Shown: positions 1 through 4,794 of the stretch, in pieces | Layout of the letters: every line of letters begins with the position of its first letter | How positions within the stretch are numbered: the first letter of the stretch is position 1 | From: CAMEON01 sp963609805 | GTDB taxonomy: Bacteria > Bacillota > Clostridia > Oscillospirales > CAG-272 | Reading direction: 5' to 3' | Length of the DNA stretch: 8,049 nt | NCBI GenBank assembly: GCA_963609805.1 | Contig: CAVDLN010000086.1 | Coordinates: forward strand, 1-8,049 | The notes under the pieces: model-generated | What the model saw: the letters and a program-made list of their open reading frames with translations, nothing else | Databases searched by the model: none | Told to the model about the DNA's origin: nothing | Program-made: the position numbers and the translations under genes

Positions 1-37
1 ACGAACCGATGATTGCCCGGCGGTTTTTCGTTAGAAT

Positions 38-86
38 GGCGGGCAGCAGAGGAAACTCTCCCGGAGTTTTTGCTGCCCGCCTTTTT
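38..86 (+). terminator. Intrinsic terminator of an upstream gene
   Basis: An 11-bp GC-rich inverted repeat (38-48 with 71-81, GGCGGGCAGCA and its complement) encloses a second inner stem (53-58 with 64-69) and is followed directly by five T (82-86). This is a classic rho-independent terminator reading on the + strand. There is no matching T-run on the other side, so it is not obviously bidirectional. It presumably ends a gene lying left of the window. Positions 1-12 contain an in-frame stop (TGA at 10-12) that could be the end of that gene, but too little is visible to call it. Confidence 0.85.
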
Positions 87-163
87 GATGAGGAGTAACC
101 GGGGGATTGGCAGAACCGCACTTTTTTTGAGTTTTCCAAGGGAAAAATTACCATCTTTGACGA

Positions 164-192
164 TTGACTTACCGCCCGCCTCATGGTATAAT
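164..192 (+). promoter_or_regulatory. Promoter of the IMP dehydrogenase gene
   Basis: TTGACT (164-169) and TATAAT (187-192) are separated by 17 bp, with an extended -10 TGG (184-186). This is near-consensus for the housekeeping sigma factor. Transcription should start near 199, giving a leader of about 70 nt. The ribosome binding site is AGAGGAG (255-261), 9 nt before the ATG at 271. An overlapping alternative -35 (TTGACG, 157-162) has a worse spacing. I see no riboswitch-like structure in the short leader. Confidence 0.85.
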
Positions 193-270
193 ATCAAAAA
201 TATAACCGGGCATGCATCCGCTGTACGCACATCGCACCCGGAAAAAGCAAAGGAAGAGGAGATGTAATTT

Positions 271-1776
271 ATGGCAACCTTTATCAATGAGCCTTCCCAT
301 ACTTTCAACGAGTATCTGCTGATTCCCGGTTATTCGTCCGACAAGTGCATACCGGCTAATGTCAGTCTTCGCACCCCGCTGGTGAAATACCGCAGGGGAG
401 AAACTCCCGCCATTATGATGAACATTCCGATGGTGTCCGCCATTATGCAGGCCGTGTCCGGCGACAGGCTTGCCGTCGCGCTTGCTCTGGAGGGCGGTGT
501 CTCGTTTATATACGGTGCGCAGAGTATTGAAAACGAGGCGGCTATGGTGAAGCGCGCCAAGAGCCATAAGGCGGGCTTCGTCCGTTCCGATTCCAACATT
601 ATGCCGGATGCCACCATGGCGGATGTGGTGAAGCTGGTAAAACGGACCGGCCACAATACGGTGGCTGTCACCGAGGACGGAACTCCGGAGGGAAAGCTGC
701 TCGGCATTGTCACAGGGCGCGACTATCGTCCCAGCCGCATGGATCCGGAAACGCCTGTTTCCTCCTTCATGACCCCGTTTGAGCGGCTGATTACCGCACC
801 GGAGGGAACCACCCTGAAGGCGGCCAATGACATTATCTGGGATAACAAACTCAATTCGCTGCCTATTATCGATGAGAATCAGCACCTCTGCCATATGGTC
901 TTCCGCAAGGACTATGACAGCCACAAGCAAAATCCGAACGAGCTGCTGGATGCATCCAAACGGTATGTTGTGGGCGCCGGCATCAATACACGCGATTACA
1001 TGGAGCGCGTTCCTGCCCTGATTGCAGCCGGAGCGGATGTGCTGTGCATTGATTCCTCGGAGGGCTTCTCGGACTGGCAGAAATACACGCTGGCGTGGAT
1101 ACGCGAGCAGTACGGGGAAAGCGTCAAGGTCGGCGCGGGCAATGTTGTGGACGCCAAGGGATTCCGTTTTCTGGCGGAGTGCGGCGCTGATTTTGTCAAG
1201 GTCGGCATCGGCGGAGGATCCATCTGCATTACGCGTGAGACAAAGGGCATCGGACGCGGGCAGGCAACCGCACTGATTGATGTGTGCCGCGAACGCGATC
1301 GCTATTTTGAGGAAACGGGTATCTATGTGCCTGTCTGTTCGGACGGCGGCATAGTATACGACCACCACATTACACTGGCGCTTGCCATGGGTGCCGATTT
1401 TGTCATGCTCGGACGGTATTTCGCCCGCTTTGACGAATCGCCTTCCAACAAGGTCAGTATCGGCGGCACTTACTATAAGGAATACTGGGGTGAGGGATCT
1501 GCCCGCGCGCGCAACTGGCAGCGGTATGATCTCGGCGGAGACAAAAAGCTTTCCTTTGAGGAGGGCGTGGATTCCTACGTCCCGTATGCCGGCAGCCTGA
1601 AGGACAATGTTGCCATGACGCTGGCCAAGGTGCGCTCCACTATGTGCAACTGCGGAGCGCTGACGATTCCCGAGCTGCAGGAAAAGGCCGTTCTTACGCT
1701 GGTATCGGCGACAAGCATTGTTGAGGGCGGTGCGCACGATGTGATTCAGAAGGAGAAGAGCAATGCCGTGAAGTGA
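271..1776 (+). CDS. guaB: IMP dehydrogenase, Tritrichomonas foetus-like subtype
   Basis: The 501-residue protein is an inosine-5'-monophosphate dehydrogenase. It oxidises IMP to XMP with NAD+, the committed step of guanine nucleotide synthesis in the cytoplasm. The (beta/alpha)8 barrel is interrupted by a CBS (Bateman) module at roughly residues 105-220. The catalytic loop reads GGGSICITRE with Cys319. Asp261, Arg322, Asp358 and Arg382 sit where IMP/NAD-binding residues are expected, and the flap carries the Arg418-Tyr419 catalytic dyad. Common bacterial GuaB has GPGSICTTR, so this is a distinct subtype. From memory it matches the T. foetus enzyme almost residue for residue, down to the numbering of the catalytic residues. 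The start is supported by AGAGGAG 9 nt upstream and by the N-terminus (NEPSHTFNEYLLIPG). It has its own promoter and no purine-gene neighbours. The family assignment is firm; the relationship to the protist enzyme needs an alignment. Confidence 0.95.
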   Translation: MATFINEPSHTFNEYLLIPGYSSDKCIPANVSLRTPLVKYRRGETPAIMMNIPMVSAIMQAVSGDRLAVALALEGGVSFIYGAQSIENEAAMVKRAKSHKAGFVRSDSNIMPDATMADVVKLVKRTGHNTVAVTEDGTPEGKLLGIVTGRDYRPSRMDPETPVSSFMTPFERLITAPEGTTLKAANDIIWDNKLNSLPIIDENQHLCHMVFRKDYDSHKQNPNELLDASKRYVVGAGINTRDYMERVPALIAAGADVLCIDSSEGFSDWQKYTLAWIREQYGESVKVGAGNVVDAKGFRFLAECGADFVKVGIGGGSICITRETKGIGRGQATALIDVCRERDRYFEETGIYVPVCSDGGIVYDHHITLALAMGADFVMLGRYFARFDESPSNKVSIGGTYYKEYWGEGSARARNWQRYDLGGDKKLSFEEGVDSYVPYAGSLKDNVAMTLAKVRSTMCNCGALTIPELQEKAVLTLVSATSIVEGGAHDVIQKEKSNAVK

Positions 1777-1839
1777 CGGAGACGGCGTATCGCCCCTCCG
1801 CAAGAGTTCCTGCAGAGGCCGCATGAAGTGCACTGCGGC
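1777..1839 (+). promoter_or_regulatory. Tandem hairpins after the IMP dehydrogenase stop codon
   Basis: Directly after the stop, CGGAG (1777-1781) pairs with CTCCG (1796-1800) around GGCG/CGCC (1784-1787 with 1791-1794, loop TAT). A second stem follows, GCCGCA (1818-1823) with TGCGGC (1834-1839). Neither is followed by a T-run, so they are not typical intrinsic terminators. They could act as a Rho-dependent end, a 3' mRNA stabiliser or a processing site. Function is inference. Confidence 0.45.
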
Positions 1840-1882
1840 ATTGTACCAGAAAATAATTCGCCAGATTTGTGCACATTGAATA

Positions 1883-1911
1883 TTTACAAATGAACCGGGA
1901 TGGTGTATAAT
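1883..1911 (+). promoter_or_regulatory. Promoter of the putative structured RNA
   Basis: TTTACA (1883-1888) and a perfect TATAAT (1906-1911) are 17 bp apart. The start should fall near 1918. The only thing between this promoter and a T7 tract at 2031-2037 is a strongly structured, apparently untranslated segment. The nearest downstream gene starts more than 650 bp away and has its own promoter. Confidence 0.7.
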
Positions 1912-1917
1912 GGGGAA

Positions 1918-2037
1918 GCATCGGAAGATGTCCCCAACATCTTCCCGGTTCCACACAGCACACTCGTCATACCTTTCGGCGGAGTATCAAACTCATGATA
2001 CCAACACGCGGGACGGCGTCACGGGGGTGCTTTTTTT
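1918..2037 (+). ncRNA. Putative stand-alone structured small RNA, about 120 nt
   Basis: The segment lies between a good promoter and an intrinsic terminator, so it can be a complete transcript. Hairpin 1 is a 9-bp stem, GGAAGATGT (1923-1931) with ACATCTTCC (1937-1945), loop CCCCA. An 11-position closing stem (1957-1967 with 2021-2031, one mismatch and one G-U) ends in the T7 tract and surrounds two inner hairpins. These are GTATCA (1984-1989) with TGATAC (1996-2001), and ACGC (2006-2009) with GCGT (2016-2019). An alternative pairing, ATAC (1969-1972) with GTAT (1984-1987), competes with the first inner hairpin. No plausible coding frame with a ribosome binding site fits. I do not recognise it: the SRP RNA GGAA-loop signature and common riboswitch cores are absent. 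It could be a trans-acting regulator or an unassigned RNA class. Ends are estimates. Confidence 0.5.
1957..2037 (+). terminator. Terminator of the putative small RNA
   Basis: AGCACACTCGT (1957-1967) pairs with ACGGGGGTGCT (2021-2031), with one A/G mismatch and one G-U pair. The second strand runs directly into TTTTTTT (2031-2037). The loop is long (53 nt) but folds into two further hairpins, so the terminator stem doubles as the closing helix of the RNA. A second T-run follows at 2042-2047. Confidence 0.55.
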
Positions 2038-2194
2038 GCGGCTTTTTTACGGTCGGAAGCGGGCGGGGAAGGATGCGCCGAGGGACGCAGTCGGGTAAAT
2101 CGGCGGTTTCGCAATATTTTTTTGGCGGAGAGACGGGGTATGCAATGCATGCGGCACTGTCCGGAAAGAGCTTTCGTCAAAATGACCAACCCAC

Positions 2195-2241
2195 TTTTCC
2201 GGCATGTAAGCCTCCACAAATGGGGGCGGTATACCGGAAAA
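2195..2241. repeat. Hyphenated palindrome with nested hairpin
   Basis: TTTTCCGG (2195-2202) and CCGGAAAA (2234-2241) form a perfect 8-bp inverted repeat. They enclose a 7-bp hairpin, GCCTCCA (2210-2216) with TGGGGGC (2221-2227, one G-U), on a CAAA tetraloop. A third copy, CCGGAAA at 2161-2167, can pair with TTTCCGG (2196-2202) instead, so the two foldings exclude each other. No T-run follows on either strand and I found no promoter that clearly leads into it. It may be a protein-binding site, a structured RNA element or a relic of a small repeat. No function is assigned. Confidence 0.5.
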
Positions 2242-2450
2242 CACTATGGATATACAGGCGGGAAAATAAGTAAAAAAAGTGAAAATTATATAATTAATGA
2301 GGGAAATACTTGAGCGGGAAAGCGTGTCTTGTTATTTTTTTATCAGGCGGGATTGTCATTTTTTTGACAGTGGCATTCATTCATAAAAAAGGCGGGGAAC
2401 AGGGGAAAAAACTTTGTATGGTTTTCAAGCGAAAAAATGGCGCTAACCTC

Positions 2451-2479
2451 TTGCATTTCTTTCGTCATTTTGTTATAAT
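2451..2479 (+). promoter_or_regulatory. Promoter of acetate kinase and possibly the microcompartment genes
   Basis: TTGCAT (2451-2456) and TATAAT (2474-2479) are 17 bp apart, with an extended -10 TGT (2471-2473). Transcription should begin near 2486, leaving a leader of about 99 nt before the ATG at 2585. In the leader, GGCA (2543-2546) can pair with TGCC on either side (2532-2535 or 2553-2556), but these stems are short and I do not call a regulatory switch. No equally good promoter is visible before the aldolase gene, so this may drive the whole downstream gene string. Confidence 0.8.
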
Positions 2480-2584
2480 ACAAGTTGAATAGATTTGTCT
2501 TCTATGGGGGTAACCTTTGCTTCGCGCCTTATGCCGCCGCGGGGCAGGACATTGCCTTAATCTGTAAGAGAAGGAGAGTTTTTC

Positions 2585-3784
2585 ATGAAGATTCTGGTCG
2601 TCAATGCCGGAAGCTCGTCGCTGAAGTATCAGCTCTTTGATATGGACGAGCGCCGCGTGCTGGCTAAGGGTCTGTGCGAAAAGATCGGACTGTCCGGCGC
2701 CATTACACACAAGCGTCCGGGCAAGGCGACCTATTCCGCCGATTACCCCATGCCGACGCACGACGAGGCAATAGCACTTGTGCTCAGACTCCTGACCGAT
2801 CCGGAGTGGGGTGTGATTGACAGCGTGGACGAGATCACGGCTGTCGGTCATCGGTTCGCTCACGGCGGTAAGTTCACCTCGTCCCGCGTGCTGGGCGAGG
2901 AGGAGATGAAGTATCTCGAGTCCATTGTGCCGATCAACCCGCTGCACGGACCGCCCGCCATCAAGGGAGTCAACGCATGTCTTAAGCTGATGGGCAACAC
3001 TCCGATGGTAGGTGTGTTCGATACATCTTTCTATGCGACGCTGGAGCCGAAGGCTTATGTTTATGCACTGCCCTATGAGTGGTTTGAGCAGTACGGAATC
3101 CGCCGGTACGGCTTCCACGGGACTTCTCACCGCTACGTGTCTGCCGAGGCGGCACGCTTCCTGGGAAAGCCGCTTGAAGAGCTGAAGATTGTCACCTGCC
3201 ATATCGGCAGCGGTTCCTCTATTTCCGCTGTCAAGTACGGCAAGGCCGTGGATACGTCTATGGGCTTTACGCCGCAGGAAGGACTGCCCATGGGCACCCG
3301 CTGCGGTTCCATTGATCCTTCCATTGTGACATACATGATGAAGCAGACCGGCATGACTCCCGATGAGATGGACAATGCCCTCAACAAAAAATCCGGTCTT
3401 TTGGGTGTGTCCGGCGTGTCCAATGACGCACGGGAGGTTTGGGCTGCCGCCGAGGCGGGCAATGAACGCGCCGTGCTCGCAATGGACGTTATGTGCCAGG
3501 GCGCCAAGAAGCTGATCGGATCCTATGTCGCCGAAATGAACGGCATTGATGTTCTGGTGTTTACGGCAGGACTTGGCGAGAACGACGCCAGAGCACGTGA
3601 GAAGATTGCCTCTGACCTTGAATTCCTCGGAATCAAACTGGACAAGGAAAAGAACAAAAATATTGAGCGCGGCGTGAATGCGGTAATTTCTGCCGATGAT
3701 TCGCCGGTCAAGGTGTTTGTGATTCCTACCGATGAGGAGTACATGATTGCGGCCGACACCATGAAGCTGGTCGGCAATCAGTAA
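2585..3784 (+). CDS. ackA: Acetate kinase
   Basis: The 399-residue protein is a full-length acetate kinase of the ASKHA fold, about the usual size. It interconverts acetyl-phosphate plus ADP with acetate plus ATP, and many homologues also accept propionyl-phosphate. The N-terminal signature NAGSSSLKYQ includes Asn7 and Lys14. Arg90 (GHRFAHGG), His121 (NPLHGPP), Asp146 (FDTSF), His178 (GFHGTSH), Arg239 (GTRCGSIDP) and Glu384 (PTDEEYMIA) align with known catalytic and substrate residues, and TAGLGEN (327-333) is the nucleotide-binding loop. One oddity is HIGSGSS (206-212), where the usual motif is HLGNGSS, so Ser209 replaces a conserved active-site Asn. The start is set by GGAG (2573-2576), 8 nt before ATG. 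No phosphotransacetylase lies beside it, unlike the common pta-ackA pair. Placed just before microcompartment genes, it could harvest ATP from their acyl-phosphate, but a housekeeping role is equally possible. Confidence 0.96.
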   Translation: MKILVVNAGSSSLKYQLFDMDERRVLAKGLCEKIGLSGAITHKRPGKATYSADYPMPTHDEAIALVLRLLTDPEWGVIDSVDEITAVGHRFAHGGKFTSSRVLGEEEMKYLESIVPINPLHGPPAIKGVNACLKLMGNTPMVGVFDTSFYATLEPKAYVYALPYEWFEQYGIRRYGFHGTSHRYVSAEAARFLGKPLEELKIVTCHIGSGSSISAVKYGKAVDTSMGFTPQEGLPMGTRCGSIDPSIVTYMMKQTGMTPDEMDNALNKKSGLLGVSGVSNDAREVWAAAEAGNERAVLAMDVMCQGAKKLIGSYVAEMNGIDVLVFTAGLGENDARAREKIASDLEFLGIKLDKEKNKNIERGVNAVISADDSPVKVFVIPTDEEYMIAADTMKLVGNQ

Positions 3785-3814
3785 TCCCGAACCAATCAGT
3801 TCCCAAAATGGTTC

Positions 3815-3832
3815 CCGGTGCTCCGGCGCCGG
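3815..3832 (+). promoter_or_regulatory. GC-rich hairpin with UNCG-type loop between acetate kinase and aldolase
   Basis: CCGGTGC (3815-3821) pairs with GGCGCCGG-type sequence (3826-3832, one G-U) on a C(TCCG)G loop, a member of the very stable UNCG tetraloop family. A weaker stem, GAACCA (3789-3794) with TGGTTC (3809-3814), lies just upstream. The hairpin is followed by A-rich, not T-rich, sequence. It is therefore probably a read-through or processing/stability element rather than a full terminator. No good promoter was found between it and the aldolase ATG. Confidence 0.5.
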
Positions 3833-3884
3833 GGCGGACCGAAAAATATACAGAATTTTATAAAAGCGAAAGGAAACAAACAGT

Positions 3885-4724
3885 ATGGCACAGTCTCCGT
3901 TTGAAATCAAAAAAGAAATCTGCGACATAGGTAAGCGTATCTATGATCACGGCTTCGTCGCCGCAAACGACGGCAACATCTCCGTCAAGGTCGGCCCCAA
4001 CGAGTTCTATTGCACTCCTACCGGCGTATCCAAGGGTTACATGACCCCCGACATGATCATCAAGATCGACGCTCAGGGAAACAAGATCGACGGTAAGCTG
4101 AACCCCTCCTCGGAGATCAAGATGCACATGCGTGTGTATCAGGAGCGTCCGGATGCAGGCGCTGTCGTTCATGCTCATCCTCCTGTGGCTACCGCTTTCA
4201 CGGTTGCCGGAATTCCCATGGATCAGTTCATCCTGCCCGAGGCAATTCTGACCATCGGCTCCGTTCCTACCTGCGACTACGGTACTCCCTCCACCATGGA
4301 GATTCCCGACTCCCTTATGCCCTACATCCAGAAGCATGATGCATTCCTGCTGAAGAACCACGGTGCTCTGACTGTCGGCAACACGCTGCAGCGCGCCTGC
4401 TTCACCATGGAAGAGGTCGAGTTCAATGCGAAGATTAACCTGTACGCCCGCCAGCTCGGCGTCGGCGCAGAGGCTCACATTGAGGAGATCCCCTGCGAGC
4501 AGCTTGAGAAGCTGATGGAACTGCGCAAGAAGATGGGCATCCCCGGCAAACATCCCGGATGCGCAAAGTGCCCGAACCGCGGCACGCCCAACTGCCACTG
4601 CCTGCCTAAGAACAACGCTCCCGCCGCAACCGGTTGCAGCTGCGGCAAGGAAGCTGCCGCTCCCGCCGACAACGACATGATTTCCGAGATCACCCGCAAG
4701 GTTCTCGCCGCTCTGGGCAAGTAA
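3885..4724 (+). CDS. Class II (fuculose-phosphate type) aldolase with C-terminal microcompartment targeting helix
   Basis: Residues 1-215 or so form a zinc-dependent class II aldolase of the FucA/RhaD/AraD family. This family splits fuculose- or rhamnulose-1-phosphate into dihydroxyacetone phosphate and lactaldehyde. Zinc ligands His96 and His98 (VVHAHPP) and His159 (KNHG), and catalytic Glu77 (SSEIKMH), are all present. NDGNIS (28-33), TPTG (44-47) and Ser75-Ser76 form the phosphate site. The family norm is about 215 residues; this protein has 279. The extra tail has a Cys-rich segment (Cys226, 229, 237, 239, 251, 253), an Ala/Pro linker, and a terminal amphipathic helix (263-279) resembling an encapsulation peptide. 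The start follows AGGA (3871-3874) by 10 nt. Codons strongly favour C-ending forms, suggesting high expression. Neighbours place it inside a fucose/rhamnose-type microcompartment; the exact sugar phosphate cannot be read from sequence. Confidence 0.9.
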   Translation: MAQSPFEIKKEICDIGKRIYDHGFVAANDGNISVKVGPNEFYCTPTGVSKGYMTPDMIIKIDAQGNKIDGKLNPSSEIKMHMRVYQERPDAGAVVHAHPPVATAFTVAGIPMDQFILPEAILTIGSVPTCDYGTPSTMEIPDSLMPYIQKHDAFLLKNHGALTVGNTLQRACFTMEEVEFNAKINLYARQLGVGAEAHIEEIPCEQLEKLMELRKKMGIPGKHPGCAKCPNRGTPNCHCLPKNNAPAATGCSCGKEAAAPADNDMISEITRKVLAALGK

Positions 4725-4737
4725 AAAGTATCCTTCC

Positions 4738-4754
4738 GCGGAGACAGACTCCGC
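4738..4754 (+). promoter_or_regulatory. Intercistronic hairpin between aldolase and aldehyde dehydrogenase
   Basis: GCGGAG (4738-4743) and CTCCGC (4749-4754) form a perfect 6-bp stem with loop ACAGA, 13 nt after the aldolase stop. It is followed by AAAACAG, so there is no U-tract. It is best read as an mRNA processing or stability element, or weak attenuator, within an operon. Function is inference. Confidence 0.45.
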
Positions 4755-4794
4755 AAAACAGTAATTTACAATCTCAGAGAAAGGAAGAACCGCT

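Larger units (their letters stand above)
1777..2584. other. 808-bp intergenic region without a convincing protein gene
   Basis: No reading frame here has both a good ribosome binding site and protein-like composition. From left to right the gap holds two hairpins after the IMP dehydrogenase stop, a strong promoter with a probable structured RNA ending at a T7 tract (to 2037), and a GC-rich stretch with no recognised signal (2038-2157). These are followed by a set of CCGGAAA/TTTTCCGG inverted repeats (2161-2241), an AT-rich stretch with TGTCA-T6-TGACA (2354-2369), and the acetate kinase promoter with its leader (2451-2584). I did not recognise any named riboswitch, tmRNA, SRP RNA or RNase P signature in it. 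Confidence 0.7.

Noticed and set aside
13..267. 84-codon + strand frame before the IMP dehydrogenase gene
   Set aside because: It runs through the intrinsic terminator (38-86) and the promoter (164-192), and has no ribosome binding site.
181..1956. Very long minus-strand open frame opposite the IMP dehydrogenase gene
   Set aside because: It is a shadow of the codon pattern of the + strand gene, has no family motifs and a His/Arg/Ala-rich composition. It also runs through the promoters on both sides.
2074..2094. Faint resemblance of GGGACGCA to part of a cyclic-di-GMP-I riboswitch
   Set aside because: The rest of the conserved core, including the CACAGGGCAAACC-like half and the closing stems, is missing, and no gene follows closely.
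1910..2098. 62-codon + strand frame across the putative small RNA
   Set aside because: Its ATG lies in the -10 box, so it would precede the transcript start. It has no ribosome binding site and runs through the T7 tract.
2354..2369. TGTCA-T6-TGACA inverted repeat as an operator
   Set aside because: The arms are only 5 bp, it is about 80 bp upstream of the acetate kinase -35 box, and the surrounding T-rich sequence makes chance likely.
3859..3864. TATAAA as a -10 box of an aldolase promoter
   Set aside because: No acceptable -35 element lies 16-18 bp upstream, and the start would fall on the ribosome binding site.
2465..3928. Minus-strand open frame opposite acetate kinase
   Set aside because: The + strand frame is an unmistakable acetate kinase; the antisense product shows no recognisable domain and crosses two intergenic regions.
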